NCBI GenBank assembly: GCA_910587355.1
Contig: CAJUKF010000001.1
Coordinates: forward strand, 62,001 to 126,000
Direction: 5' to 3'
DNA: 64,000 nt
From: an uncultured Muribaculaceae bacterium
GTDB taxonomy: Bacteria > Bacteroidota > Bacteroidia > Bacteroidales > Muribaculaceae
Shown: positions 26,059 to 35,927 of the stretch, in pieces
Layout of the letters: every line of letters begins with the position of its first letter
Position numbering within the stretch: the stretch's first letter is position 1
Program-made: the position numbers and the translations under genes
Notes under the pieces: generated by a model
Databases searched by the model: none
Seen by the model: the letters and a program-made list of their open reading frames with translations, nothing else
Told to the model about the DNA's origin: nothing

Positions 26059-27486
26059 TTATTTTAATAATTTTCTCCATGCGCTCCATGCGGCAGGAGG
26101 CAGAATCAGCAGCAGGGAAATCCACGGCCCAGCTGTGTAATAGCCGATTACGGCAAGTATTGCCACAGCCATGCCTGCGGCGACGAGTGAAATTATGCCG
26201 CGACGCAGTGTCATGCCATAGCGGAAACGATAAACCGCATATACGACAAGAAGATACATGAAATACCACACCACGTATCCTACACCGAGGCCTATGAAGC
26301 CAAAATGATTGAAAAGCGGCATGTATAGCGCCAGATAAACCACGGCGCTCATTGTTTCGGTGAGCATATAGATTTTTCCGTCGCCGCGGGCAATAATGGC
26401 AAAGGCCATGCACCACGATACGGCCCTGAAAAACACACCTGTGGCACCGATTATGATAAAGGGAAGGGCTGCTTCAAAGGCCGAGGTGTAAAGAATCTTT
26501 ATTATCAGACCGCTGCAGCATACAAAAGTCACAGCCACCGGCATCAGTACCCACATGGCAATCTTTATTTCGTGCGATACTATCACTTCTGTGCGGAAAC
26601 GATGCTGTATGGTAGATGCAAGACGCGGATAGTACTCCATGGATATGGATGTGAATATCATGCCTACATATGTGTTAATCAGCGTATAGCCGGCCTGATA
26701 GAAGCCTACTTCGGCATCTCCGTAATGGCGGCGCAGAAAGATGATGAATATGTTGGAAGCAAGCATTGTGATGAAAGTGCTGGCGGTGAGGTACATACCG
26801 AGCGTAAGCATCGGTCGCCCCGTGCGCCACACTTCTTTCAAGGTCAGCCGTACTGCCGGAATATCGCGGACACGGTAGATATATGCCAGAAGCGCAGCCA
26901 CAAGGTAGCATGATATAATCATCGGGACGATACCGTCTGTTCTGAGGAAATAAAGCAGTGGAACTGAGGCTGCCAGCAGCCCGACTGAACCGAAGACTGA
27001 ACATTTAGCAAGCGGCCTGAGTCTGTCAAGACCCCTCATTACGGTAGTCTCGCGGTTGAGGAGCGCCTGCAGCAGAATTACAACCGACAGCGCGGCGAAC
27101 ATGACGGTATGGTCCGTATCTCCGAAAGCCCATTCGCTGAATGCCGGCGAGAGCAATGCCATAAGCACCATGCCGGCTATGCCGAGCATAAGCATGAGCC
27201 GGCGGATGACGTGCACATTGACAGCGGTGCGCCCGCGGTCGTGGATGTCTGCGGCGAGGTCGCGCACTCCGCTCTGCGGCACATTGAGCAGAGAGAGCTG
27301 CATCATCATGTCGGTCAGTGAGTTGTAGATAGCCAGCAGACCTATGCCGACAGGCCCTATCCATAAGGCGGCGAGTTTGTTTTTCGCCACGGAGCATAGT
27401 ATGGAAATAATCTGCACGCCTCCGAAGACGCTCAGCGCTTTGAGCACTCGTGCTGTTGTAGGCGATTTATGGTTTTTGCCATTCAT
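26059..27486 (-). CDS. Wzx-like polysaccharide flippase
   Basis: A 475-residue membrane protein of the MOP (MATE-like) superfamily with about 12 to 14 helices. The N-terminal ALSVFGGVQIISILCSVAKNK and LWIGPVGIGLLAIYNSL segments are typical of O-antigen/lipopolysaccharide translocases. It would move lipid-linked saccharides across the inner membrane. The ATG at 27486 overlaps the EnvC-like gene's stop as ATGA; an upstream GTG (27495) is in frame but less likely. It is the last gene of the operon. Confidence 0.85.
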   Translation of the reverse strand: MNGKNHKSPTTARVLKALSVFGGVQIISILCSVAKNKLAALWIGPVGIGLLAIYNSLTDMMMQLSLLNVPQSGVRDLAADIHDRGRTAVNVHVIRRLMLMLGIAGMVLMALLSPAFSEWAFGDTDHTVMFAALSVVILLQALLNRETTVMRGLDRLRPLAKCSVFGSVGLLAASVPLLYFLRTDGIVPMIISCYLVAALLAYIYRVRDIPAVRLTLKEVWRTGRPMLTLGMYLTASTFITMLASNIFIIFLRRHYGDAEVGFYQAGYTLINTYVGMIFTSISMEYYPRLASTIQHRFRTEVIVSHEIKIAMWVLMPVAVTFVCCSGLIIKILYTSAFEAALPFIIIGATGVFFRAVSWCMAFAIIARGDGKIYMLTETMSAVVYLALYMPLFNHFGFIGLGVGYVVWYFMYLLVVYAVYRFRYGMTLRRGIISLVAAGMAVAILAVIGYYTAGPWISLLLILPPAAWSAWRKLLK

Positions 27487-28895
27487 CGAAGCCACAGTGA
27501 CGGATTGAGTTTCTCTTTCTCCCGACGAACTTCAAAATGGAGACGGGTGCGGTTTCCGTCGGCGGGGTCGGAGTATATCCGGCCGAGCGCTTGTCCGGCG
27601 GTTACTTGCTGACCTTTGTGCACGGCAAGGTCGGTGATGCCGGCATAGACGGTGAGATATTCGCCGTGGCGCACAAGCACTACATTATGAAAGCCGTCCA
27701 TGACAATGACCATAGAAACGGTTCCCGGATAGACGGCGACCGCAGAGGCTCCCGGAGAAGTCTCTATGTCGATGCCGTTGTTCTGTACCTCCACTTTCGA
27801 GAATTCTTCATGTGCGTGACGTCCGAAATCTGAAACTATTACCGCAGGACCGGTAACGGGCATCGGCAGGCGCCCTTTTGCCTGCTCGAAAGTCTTTGCC
27901 GCAGGCTTGCGCGGGGTGCCCGGCACGTTGGCAATCTCTTTCTGCCGCTTCTGCTTACTGGCGGCTGCTTTGGTCTCGGGAATTGTCGGAGGGGTGGCTG
28001 TAGTTTTGTTATTTTTTTCGCCGCCCTTTTTTGGGGAGGCGCTGTTACCGGTCTGTTTCTTATTGTTTTGGACGGTCTGGGCCTTCTTGGCAGCCTCGGC
28101 GGCTTCCGCCTCTTTTGCCGCCTTTTCGGCTGCGATGCGGCGCTGTCTTTCAGCTTCGGCTGCTGCCCGGGCCTCCTCTTCGATAATACGGTTCAGCTCA
28201 TCGTCGAGGCGCTTGTTGCGCGCCTGCTGTTCGTTCAATGCCTGATTGAGCTGGCGTCCCTGTCTGCGCAGTTTCCCGACAAGGGCATTGGATTCACTGC
28301 GGGCTTTTACGAGTTTGCCTTTCTGTATTTTGAGTTCCGACAGGGATGCGGCGAGAGTACGGCGCATGGAGTCGAGTTCGTTCTGACGGACTTCAAGTAT
28401 TTTTATAGCTTCGTGCAGGTCGGTGGCTTTCTCTGTCTGCCAGTTGCTGAGTTCGCGGAGATATCGCATACGTCTGCGGGCCTCGGAGAACGAACGTGAC
28501 GAAAAGATGAAAGTCGTTGCCGATGACAGCTGACGCTGGCGCCGTATGCTGCGCAGCGATTCGGCATACGATGCCTTCAGCGCGTCAACGCGTTTACGCG
28601 ATATTTCTACGGTGTCGGCAAGTGCTTTTTCCCGTGCGGTGACCGAATCAACCTTATGAGATAGTGCCGATATGCTCTTGTCGGCCATTGAAATTTCGGC
28701 ACCGAGAGATTCGAACTGTGCCAGTTGCCGGCGCGTCTGTTCGAGGTTCGATTTGATTTTCCCGCGGGTCTGCTCTATACGGCGGTTTACTTCACGCTTC
28801 TCCTGTTTGACAGTGTTGGCCGTGCGCTTCTTGCCCTCCAGAGGAAGAGCCGGAAGAAGTGTGATAATGAGCAGTATGAGTAAGTCGCGGAGCAT
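27483..28895 (-). CDS. EnvC-like murein hydrolase activator
   Basis: A 470-residue periplasmic protein. After a signal peptide (about 1-20) comes a long coiled coil (about 25-270), an Ala/Lys/Pro-rich linker and a C-terminal LytM/M23 domain (about 350-470). The LytM active site is degenerate: the expected HxGID reads NNGID and the final HLH reads RLH, so it should not cut peptidoglycan itself. That is the state of E. coli EnvC, which activates amidases at the division site. Its start overlaps the DUF4292 stop by one base (TGATG). Confidence 0.88.
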   Translation of the reverse strand: MLRDLLILLIITLLPALPLEGKKRTANTVKQEKREVNRRIEQTRGKIKSNLEQTRRQLAQFESLGAEISMADKSISALSHKVDSVTAREKALADTVEISRKRVDALKASYAESLRSIRRQRQLSSATTFIFSSRSFSEARRRMRYLRELSNWQTEKATDLHEAIKILEVRQNELDSMRRTLAASLSELKIQKGKLVKARSESNALVGKLRRQGRQLNQALNEQQARNKRLDDELNRIIEEEARAAAEAERQRRIAAEKAAKEAEAAEAAKKAQTVQNNKKQTGNSASPKKGGEKNNKTTATPPTIPETKAAASKQKRQKEIANVPGTPRKPAAKTFEQAKGRLPMPVTGPAVIVSDFGRHAHEEFSKVEVQNNGIDIETSPGASAVAVYPGTVSMVIVMDGFHNVVLVRHGEYLTVYAGITDLAVHKGQQVTAGQALGRIYSDPADGNRTRLHFEVRREKEKLNPSLWLR

Positions 28896-29794
28896 CAGAT
28901 GTTTTGAAGCAGCTTATATATTTGGGCGAAAGTGAGCCTGCGGGCGGAACGCGGCACAGAAGGCTTTTGTATTTCAGTCTTGCCTCCCCATGCAGCACGG
29001 TCGTAGTTGAGTATCAGTCCGGCTTTGAATTTACGCTCTTTAAGAGCTGCGCTGATTTCCATTTCCGAGGATGACGGGCCTGCCGGAGTGGATGCGGCAT
29101 CATAGAAACTGAATGCAACGGTTGTTGTATTTGCCTGAAGTTCGAGCGACCGGAGAAGAGCCGGTTCTGATGCAGCTAATGGCTGGACTGCGGTAAAGTA
29201 CGCATTTACCCCCGCCGGAAGATTTCGGGGTGTAAGTTTCATCAGAAGGTCGGATGTTTCTGTTTTTTCCCCGGCATTGAGGTCGCTGAGCTCAAATTTA
29301 CGGCGTTCGCCGGCCGTGGCGCGGCTGCCGCCAGGTACGAACAGCTGTCCGAGGAGCAGCGACTGCATGTCGCGCAAATCAAGGCCGCTGTAGCGACGGA
29401 GGCTTTCAAGAGATTCTTTGTAATAGGCGTCGGCTATTTTTGAGACAACGATGAGCGAATCGTTGTCGGCATAGACTGTGGCGATTTCGAAGAAAAGGGC
29501 CTTTAGGGTGATTGACAGCGCTTTGCCGTACTGCATGTTTAATGTGCCGGATACCGATAGCCGGCGTGGTTCCGACAGGCTCATTTTTATGGGCATCCGC
29601 ACTTCGCTCCACGGCTTGTATGCCTCTGTGAGCGAAGTGTATGCCTTTTCGATATTACGCTCTGTATTGCTCCCTGTGTTCTTTTCATTGCCATAGCCTT
29701 CCGTGCCTGACGGTTTGTTAGAGTGGCAGGCACTCAGACCGAGCAGCATTACGGCTGCGGCAATTATGGCTGTACAAGTGTTTTTTAATTTCAT
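28895..29794 (-). CDS. DUF4292 lipoprotein
   Basis: A 299-residue outer-membrane-type lipoprotein: the signal helix ends LLGLSAC with the lipidated Cys near residue 23. The mature region (IKMSLSEPRRLSVSGTLNMQYGKALSITL, cited as VSGTLNMQYGKALSI) has the LolA/LolB-like beta fold assigned to DUF4292, whose function is unknown; lipoprotein or lipid carriage has been suggested from structure. The ATG at 29794 overlaps the TPR gene stop; the longer frame lacks a signal peptide at its start and is rejected. Confidence 0.85.
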   Translation of the reverse strand: MKLKNTCTAIIAAAVMLLGLSACHSNKPSGTEGYGNEKNTGSNTERNIEKAYTSLTEAYKPWSEVRMPIKMSLSEPRRLSVSGTLNMQYGKALSITLKALFFEIATVYADNDSLIVVSKIADAYYKESLESLRRYSGLDLRDMQSLLLGQLFVPGGSRATAGERRKFELSDLNAGEKTETSDLLMKLTPRNLPAGVNAYFTAVQPLAASEPALLRSLELQANTTTVAFSFYDAASTPAGPSSSEMEISAALKERKFKAGLILNYDRAAWGGKTEIQKPSVPRSARRLTFAQIYKLLQNI

Positions 29795-31626
29795 TCCTTT
29801 ATGATGCGTTTGGCGCTGATTTTCTTTTTTATCAGTTTGTTTTCGGGGTCGATGGCAAGGGCCTTGCGCCAATAGGCCAGAGCCTGTTCGATGTCTCCGC
29901 AACGGAAGTAAATGTCGCCGGCATGGTCGTAGATTTCGGCTGATGGCCCGTTTTCATCATTTTCTTCGGGTTCTTCTACAATCTCTTCGGTGACGGTGCT
30001 GTCTGCCGGGGCGGCCTCTGCTATTGCAATGGCACGGTCAATGAGTGCACGGGCTTTCTCAAAGTCCCCCTTCTGATATGCCACCCATGCGTAAGTGTCG
30101 ATGAATGTGGTACTGGTCGAGTCGGATTCAGTAGCCATACGTGCATATAGTTCGGCCCTGTCGAGGTTTATGCTGTCGAGAGCCATGAAATACGCGCAGT
30201 TGTTCATGGCCATGAAGTTATTCCCGTCAAGGCCAATGGCGAGCTCGTATTCGGTCATGCAACTGTCGCGCATACCGAGTTTTTCAAGATAATCGCCGCG
30301 GACACGGTGAACTTCCGACGCTACGGTCGGAGATACCCTTTGCTGCGATACGTCCGCACTGTCAAGCAGAAGCAGGGCCTGCGGATACTGGTCGCGGCGT
30401 GCGAGTACAAACGACCCCATCAGCGAGAAATATGCGTTGCCGGGGAAGAGTTCCAGAGCATGACGGCTCTCACGCAGCACGGCGTCCTCGTCGGGAATAC
30501 GGCCGAGCGCCGACACGCGTGCGGCCCACACGGTGCTGTCATTTGGGTCAAGGTCGAGACTGTAGGAATATTGCTCGGCGGCCCCTGCGTTATCGCCCTG
30601 CACGTCTTTGAATTCGGCATAGAGCTGATGAAGTTTGGCCTCTCCGGGGTTAATTTCTTCCAGAGTGTTGAACATATCGTCGATTTGCGCCCATTTGGTT
30701 GAATCATTGTATTGTTTGGCCAATACGTTGAGCATGAGCTGGAATTTCTGAGGAAATTCAAGGTTCTGAGAGCGCAGGGCGTTGTACACTTCGTCGCGAT
30801 AGGCAGCCGAGTCGCCGCGTGACTGGAAGAAATCGGCTCGGGCGAGATATACGGTGCCATCGGTGGTGTCGGCTGCCTCAGCCCGGTTAAAATAAAACAG
30901 CGCGGAATCGGGCTTCACAATCATCTCGAAGACTCTGCCGATGAAAAGATTGGTACGCGAGTCTCCCGGGGCCGCTTTCGCAAGCATGCCGAGTGAGCGC
31001 TCCACTCCTGCGGTGTCATTGCGCTGCATTAATGTTGTTATTTTGCGGGCGGTGAGCTCGGGAGTCGGACCCGTTGCAGCCTCTATGCGGTCGTAAATAC
31101 GCATGGCACGATTGAAGTCGGCAGTATCGACAGTTACTGAATAGCGTGCCGTTACGGCTTCGGCGAGCTGCATGGCCGGGTCTGTGCGGTCGGGCATCAG
31201 TCGGTCGAGAGTCTCCCAGATGTGGATGCGGTCATCGTGGCGTCCGAGATATTCTGCAGCCTGGGCATATGGTATGTAATATGCGCGTTCGGTTGGCTCG
31301 GCCTCGAAACGGTCGGCCAATGCACGGTAGGCTTTCGCTATCACGCCGGAATCACGGCTAAGCTGAATGGTGACTTCGCCGAGCGCTCCGGCAATGAAAG
31401 GGTCGTAGGGATTGAGAGACGCGGCGTGGCGCAAAAGCATCAGATAATCGTCGACGCGCCCCTGCGTGTAGGCATTCGCGGCTTCGAGATATACGTATTC
31501 GGCTTTTTTAGCATCGGCAAAATTCACCTTCCGTGCTTTCTTGCCGCCTGCGGCCGACATGAAAGCAGTGGCGCAGATTAATACTGCGGCAAGGAACAGA
31601 GGCAGACGTAAGAGACTTTTTTTCAC
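29791..31626 (-). CDS. Secreted tetratricopeptide-repeat protein
   Basis: A 611-residue periplasmic protein with a signal peptide (about 1-27, ending FMSAAGG). Many TPR units follow, e.g. AGALGEVTIQLSRD near 60, SLDLDPNDSTVWAAR near 345, and GDIYFRCGDIEQALAYWRKALAIDPEN at the C-terminus (cited as ALAYWRKALAIDP). The start is a GTG at 31626. It is a fixed member of the Bacteroidetes dut-TPR-DUF4292-EnvC cluster, which suggests a scaffold in envelope assembly; the partner is unknown. Confidence 0.85.
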   Translation of the reverse strand: MKKSLLRLPLFLAAVLICATAFMSAAGGKKARKVNFADAKKAEYVYLEAANAYTQGRVDDYLMLLRHAASLNPYDPFIAGALGEVTIQLSRDSGVIAKAYRALADRFEAEPTERAYYIPYAQAAEYLGRHDDRIHIWETLDRLMPDRTDPAMQLAEAVTARYSVTVDTADFNRAMRIYDRIEAATGPTPELTARKITTLMQRNDTAGVERSLGMLAKAAPGDSRTNLFIGRVFEMIVKPDSALFYFNRAEAADTTDGTVYLARADFFQSRGDSAAYRDEVYNALRSQNLEFPQKFQLMLNVLAKQYNDSTKWAQIDDMFNTLEEINPGEAKLHQLYAEFKDVQGDNAGAAEQYSYSLDLDPNDSTVWAARVSALGRIPDEDAVLRESRHALELFPGNAYFSLMGSFVLARRDQYPQALLLLDSADVSQQRVSPTVASEVHRVRGDYLEKLGMRDSCMTEYELAIGLDGNNFMAMNNCAYFMALDSINLDRAELYARMATESDSTSTTFIDTYAWVAYQKGDFEKARALIDRAIAIAEAAPADSTVTEEIVEEPEENDENGPSAEIYDHAGDIYFRCGDIEQALAYWRKALAIDPENKLIKKKISAKRIIKE

Positions 31627-31647
31627 TTCAAAAACGTTGATTAGGTG

Positions 31648-32085
31648 TTATTTCACCCCCGAGTGGCCGAATCCGCCGTCTCCACGTTCGCTGTCATCGA
31701 GACTGTCGGTCTCGTCCCAGCAGAAGCGTTCGTAGCGTGCGAGCACCATTTGTGCGATACGGTCGCCTCGTTCGACGGTGAAGGACTCATCCGAGTGATT
31801 TATTATTATAACACCAATTTCCCCCCGAAAGTCAGCGTCGACTGTACCGGGAGAGTTTAAAAGTGTGACACCGCGCTTCAGTGCGAGTCCGCTGCGGGGA
31901 CGCATCTGCAGTTCGAAGCCGTCGGGAAGCTGTACTCTGAGACCGGTCGGAATCAGCCGGCGCTCGCCGGGCATTATGGTCACGGGGCTGTCGACTGCAG
32001 CCCGCACGTCCATGCCGGCAGAGTGCGGAGTGGAGTACTGTGGGAGTTCAAGACCCGAAGTGTTCACTATCTTTATCTTAGCCAT
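31648..32085 (-). CDS. dut: dUTP diphosphatase
   Basis: Hydrolyses dUTP to dUMP and pyrophosphate, keeping uracil out of DNA and feeding dTMP synthesis. The 145-residue trimeric-type protein has all five motifs: SAGMDVRAA near 22, MRPRSGLALKRG near 61, LNSPGTVDADFRGEIGVI near 75, RGDRIAQMVL near 105 and the C-terminal RGDGGFGHSGVK, where His replaces the usual Ser. It is 21 nt ahead of the TPR gene and 24 nt after the 116-residue gene. Confidence 0.96.
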   Translation of the reverse strand: MAKIKIVNTSGLELPQYSTPHSAGMDVRAAVDSPVTIMPGERRLIPTGLRVQLPDGFELQMRPRSGLALKRGVTLLNSPGTVDADFRGEIGVIIINHSDESFTVERGDRIAQMVLARYERFCWDETDSLDDSERGDGGFGHSGVK

Positions 32086-32109
32086 ATGATGTCGGTTGTG
32101 GGATGTCTG

Positions 32110-32460
32110 TTACAGATTGATTCGCCGTGTGTTGCCTGCGCCTTTTATTATGTATATGCCGCGGTTGTCGAGTTTCAGTCGTACTACGCCAGGCTGTACT
32201 TTGCGGTTTGTGACAAGTTGTCCGAGAATGGTGAAAACTTCCACTTTCATCTGACGGTTAGCCATCACGTACACATATCCGTCGCGAACTTCGATTTCGA
32301 AAGGGGGAAGCTCCTCGCCTGCGTTGTCTGTTTCGTCGCCGTTAATCCGCAAAACTTCCCATACTGGGGCCGCCCCCGCGGCATACAGCGCCGGAATTGT
32401 CGCGCAGAAGAACACTGCGGCGACAGCTGGACGGAGCATTAAGCGGAGTAGCATACGCAT
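32110..32460 (-). CDS. Small secreted protein resembling a T9SS sorting domain
   Basis: A 116-residue protein: a signal peptide (about 1-28), a short linker, and a beta-sandwich-like domain. The segment VEVFTILGQLVTNRKVQPG followed by RLKLDNRGIYIIKGAG (about 72-110) matches the pattern of type A C-terminal sorting domains, which normally sit at the end of large cargo proteins. Here there is almost no cargo in front of it. It lies between ansA and dut on the minus strand. Whether it is exported by a T9SS is unknown. Confidence 0.6.
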   Translation of the reverse strand: MRMLLRLMLRPAVAAVFFCATIPALYAAGAAPVWEVLRINGDETDNAGEELPPFEIEVRDGYVYVMANRQMKVEVFTILGQLVTNRKVQPGVVRLKLDNRGIYIIKGAGNTRRINL

Positions 32461-32474
32461 GGCGGAATACTATT

Positions 32475-33521
32475 TTACATTCGTCGCGGATTGGTAATTG
32501 ACATCTCGCCGCATATGGGCACGTCCAGACGCTGACGTACCTCGTCGGGTTCGAGGCCGAGGCCGAAGAGATACATCATCTTGGTAATGGCGGCTTCGAA
32601 AGTGAGGTCATAACCTGATACCACACCTGCCGAGAGAAGATAGTCGCCGCCCATATAGCGGCTTGCCTGGACTCCACCGTTGACACACTGGGTGACATTG
32701 ACAATCACGACTCCACGCTCTACGGCCTCACGGATTGCGTCGACGAACCATCGTTTGGTCGGACCATTGCCTGCGCCGAACGTGCGCAGCACGATGCCTC
32801 GTATTCCCGGAGTGTTGAGCTGATAGCGGAGTATGTCTTCATTGAGGCCGGGGAAGAGGTCAATGCTCATCACCCGGCTGTCAAGGCTGTAATGAGGATT
32901 GAGCGGCAGAGTGCGGCGTATTTTGGCGAGGGCATCGTAATTGAAACTGATGCCGAGGCCGATTTTGGCGAGTTCGGGATAGTTGTTGCTCTTGAACGCG
33001 TTGAAGTTGTCGGCGCTGCGTTTTGTGGAGCGGTTTCCCCTCCAGAGATAGTTTTCGAAGAGAATTGCCACCTCGCGCACTGTCGGCACCCCGCTCACGT
33101 CCTGGTCAGCCGCTATCTGAAGTGCCGTAATCAGATTCTCCTCACCGTCAGTGCGCACCTCTCCGATAGGGAGTTGTGAGCCGGTGATGATGACAGGCTT
33201 GCTGAGATTTTCAAGCATGAACGACAATGCCGAGGCTGTATATGCCATGGTGTCGGTGCCGTGAAGCACTACGAAACCGTCGTAACTCGAATAGTTGTCG
33301 GCAATACTGCGGGCTATCAGCTGCCAGTGAGCCACATCCATATCCGATGAATCAATGGGCGGATGGAACTGTATGTTGTCGATTTCATAGTCGAGCATCT
33401 TCACCTTCGGCACGTTTTCCATTAGGTGCGAGAAGTCAAAAGGCTTCAGGGCCTTGGTTTCGGGGTCTTCAATCATGCCGATAGTACCGCCGGTGTAGAC
33501 TATGAGAATGCGTGGTTTCAT
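32475..33521 (-). CDS. ansA: L-asparaginase, type I (cytoplasmic)
   Basis: Hydrolyses L-asparagine to aspartate and ammonia. A 348-residue protein, normal length, without a signal peptide. The first catalytic Thr is in YTGGTIGM near residue 12, and the second is in LHGTDTMAYTASALSF near 90. Also RTFGAGNGP near 245, the C-terminal-domain signature. It lies 28 nt downstream of metG and may share its message. Weak glutaminase activity is usual for the family. Confidence 0.93.
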   Translation of the reverse strand: MKPRILIVYTGGTIGMIEDPETKALKPFDFSHLMENVPKVKMLDYEIDNIQFHPPIDSSDMDVAHWQLIARSIADNYSSYDGFVVLHGTDTMAYTASALSFMLENLSKPVIITGSQLPIGEVRTDGEENLITALQIAADQDVSGVPTVREVAILFENYLWRGNRSTKRSADNFNAFKSNNYPELAKIGLGISFNYDALAKIRRTLPLNPHYSLDSRVMSIDLFPGLNEDILRYQLNTPGIRGIVLRTFGAGNGPTKRWFVDAIREAVERGVVIVNVTQCVNGGVQASRYMGGDYLLSAGVVSGYDLTFEAAITKMMYLFGLGLEPDEVRQRLDVPICGEMSITNPRRM

Positions 33522-33549
33522 GTGTGGTATAGGTTACGCGCTGGTTATG

Positions 33550-35595
33550 TTATTTTACTTGTGCGCCCGGGGTGCATTTGGCCGAGGGAGCAGCTACGAC
33601 GAGCGAGCCGTCGGCATTGAGAGCCGATAAAATCATACCCTGCGATTCTATGCCGCGGATTTTGGCCGGCGCGAGGTTGGCGATGAATATCACCTGTTTG
33701 CCTACGAGTTCTTCGGGTTTGTAGAACTTTGCAATGCCCGACACAATAGTGCGGTGTGAGGGCGTGCCGTCGTCGATAGTGAAGCGCAGCAGTTTGTTTG
33801 CCTTGGGTACTGCCTGACACTCAAGCACGGTGCCTATGCGGAGGTCGAGCTTGGCAAAGTCATCGATGCCTACTTCCGGAAGCACTTTCTCCGGCTGGAA
33901 GGCTGCCATGGCATTGGCCTTCTTTATTGCCTCAAGACGGTCGGTCTGCTTCTGGATTGCGGAGTCATCGATTTTCTCGAAGAGAAGCTCAGCTTCGCCG
34001 AGTACGGTGCCGGCTTTGATTATGTCTGTCGAACCGACTTCGTTCCAGTTGAGGTTGACGCCTCCGAGGATTTTTACGAGTTTTTCGCTCATGAAAGGCA
34101 TGAACGGCTCCATTACCACGGCAATGTTGGCACATAGCTGCGCGCAGAGATACATGATAGTCTTCACACGTTCAGGGTCGGTCTTTACAGTTTTCCAAGG
34201 CTCGCAGTCCTGCAGATACTTGTTGCCAAGACGTGCGAAGCCCATTGCGTCTTTGAGAGCCTCGCGGAAGTGGAATGTCTCGAGATTTTCGGTGAGGGAT
34301 GCCTTGAGGGCCTGCATTTCATCAATCATCTCGCGGTCGAGTTGTGTATACTCGCCCGGTGCGGGGACTGCACCTTCATAATACTTGTGGGTAAGCACTA
34401 CCACACGGTTGACGAAGTTGCCGAGAATCGCTACAAGCTCGTTGTTATTGCGTGCCTGGAAATCCTTCCATGTGAAATCGTTGTCCTTGGTCTCGGGCGC
34501 GTTGGCGGTGAGCACGTAGCGCAATACGTCCTGCTTGCCGGGGAAGTCGGCGAGATATTCGTGGAGCCAGACGGCCCAGTTGCGCGAGGTGGATATTTTG
34601 TCGCCTTCGAGATTGAGGAATTCGTTGGCAGGCACGTTGTCGGGCAGCTGGAAGTTGTCGCCGTAAGCCATGAGCATGGCAGGGAACACGATGCAGTGGA
34701 ATACGATGTTGTCCTTGCCGATAAAGTTTATTACGCGTGTCTCGGGGTCTTTCCACCATGTCTCCCAGCTGTCGGGCATAAGTTCTTTGGTATTGGAGAT
34801 ATAGCCGATAGGTGCGTCGAACCATACGTAGAGTACCTTGCCCTCGGCACCTTCTACAGGCACGGGAACGCCCCATGAGAGGTCGCGCGACACGGCGCGG
34901 GGCTGCAGGCCGAGGTCGAGCCAGCTCTTGCACTGCCCGTATACATTGGTCTTCCACTCCTTATGGCCTTCGAGAATCCATTCGCGCAGACGCGGTTCCC
35001 ATTTGTCGAGGGGGAGATACCAGTGTTTGGTCTGGCGCAGCTCGGGAGTAGCGCCTGTTATGGTTGATTTGGGATTTATCAGTTCGGTTGCTGCGAGAGT
35101 TGTGCCGCAGGCCTCGCACTGGTCGCCGTAAGCGCCCTGATTGTGGCAGTGAGGGCATTCGCCCGTCACGTAGCGGTCGGCAAGGAACTGCTTTGCCTCC
35201 GGGTCGTAGAGCTGCTCTGATGTTTTCTCGATGAATTCGCCTTTGTCGTAGAGCCGGCGGAAGAATTCCGATGCTGTATCACTGTGAATCTTTGAAGTTG
35301 TACGCGAATAGATGTCGAACGAAATTCCGAGACCTTCGAACGACTCCTTTATAAGCTTATGGTAACGGTCGACGATGTCCTGGGGTGTTACGCCTTCTTT
35401 GCGGGCCTTGAGCGTGATAGGTACTCCGTGCTCATCGCTGCCGCCTATCATGGTCACAGGACGGCCTGCCAGTCGCAGATAACGTGCATAAATATCGGCC
35501 GGAATGTATACGCCGGCAAGGTGCCCGATGTGTACCGGACCGTTGGTGTACGGCAGGGCCGTGGTGATGAGTGTACGCTTATATTCTTTGGCCAT
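33550..35595 (-). CDS. metG: Methionyl-tRNA synthetase
   Basis: Charges tRNA-Met. The 681-residue protein starts at ATG 35595 (MAKEYKRT); a TTG 27 nt earlier lies within the -7 box and is rejected. [12 protein letters not shown] (about 12-23) is the HIGH motif and KISTS near 338 the KMSKS loop. A four-Cys zinc knuckle, [17 protein letters not shown], is near 150. The C-terminal ~110 residues form an EMAP-II/Trbp111-type tRNA-binding domain ([10 protein letters not shown]), the dimerising form. A candidate -7 box TAAATTTG lies just upstream, near 35618-35625. Confidence 0.97.
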   Translation of the reverse strand: MAKEYKRTLITTALPYTNGPVHIGHLAGVYIPADIYARYLRLAGRPVTMIGGSDEHGVPITLKARKEGVTPQDIVDRYHKLIKESFEGLGISFDIYSRTTSKIHSDTASEFFRRLYDKGEFIEKTSEQLYDPEAKQFLADRYVTGECPHCHNQGAYGDQCEACGTTLAATELINPKSTITGATPELRQTKHWYLPLDKWEPRLREWILEGHKEWKTNVYGQCKSWLDLGLQPRAVSRDLSWGVPVPVEGAEGKVLYVWFDAPIGYISNTKELMPDSWETWWKDPETRVINFIGKDNIVFHCIVFPAMLMAYGDNFQLPDNVPANEFLNLEGDKISTSRNWAVWLHEYLADFPGKQDVLRYVLTANAPETKDNDFTWKDFQARNNNELVAILGNFVNRVVVLTHKYYEGAVPAPGEYTQLDREMIDEMQALKASLTENLETFHFREALKDAMGFARLGNKYLQDCEPWKTVKTDPERVKTIMYLCAQLCANIAVVMEPFMPFMSEKLVKILGGVNLNWNEVGSTDIIKAGTVLGEAELLFEKIDDSAIQKQTDRLEAIKKANAMAAFQPEKVLPEVGIDDFAKLDLRIGTVLECQAVPKANKLLRFTIDDGTPSHRTIVSGIAKFYKPEELVGKQVIFIANLAPAKIRGIESQGMILSALNADGSLVVAAPSAKCTPGAQVK

Positions 35596-35677
35596 AGCTT
35601 TTTCGTGTTTTTTAATCTGCAAATTTAAGCATTTTTCGCGAAAAACTACGACTTATGCCGAAAAAGACTGTGTCATA

Positions 35678-35896
35678 TCAGATAATACAGCCGAGAAGGG
35701 CTATGAGACTTCCGCCAGTCATCAGGGAGAAGCCGATTGTCCGCTTTTTTGCCCATGTGGGTTTTATGGAGTCGGTTATGGCACGCTGTTTTCTGGCTGT
35801 ATAGAAAGCATATGCGTATTTCATACCATAAGCCATGAGATATAACGCGCCTATGATATTGATTGCTATGCCGCTATATATGAGAATATCCTGCAT
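35678..35896 (-). CDS. Small two-helix membrane protein, unknown function
   Basis: A 72-residue protein with two predicted membrane helices (ILIYSGIAINIIGALYLMAY, about 4-23, and SLMTGGSLIALLGC, about 57-70) joined by a basic loop. No family is recognised. An in-frame ATG at 35911 would add five residues. It follows the glycosyltransferase gene on the same strand, about 30 nt after its stop, and may be its cotranscribed partner. Confidence 0.6.
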   Translation of the reverse strand: MQDILIYSGIAINIIGALYLMAYGMKYAYAFYTARKQRAITDSIKPTWAKKRTIGFSLMTGGSLIALLGCII

Positions 35897-35927
35897 GTGA
35901 GGTGAACGCATTCGACAGTCCGGAGGT

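Noticed and set aside
35596..35622. Upstream TTG start for metG
   Set aside because: It falls within the candidate -7 box; the ATG at 35595 gives the conserved N-terminus.
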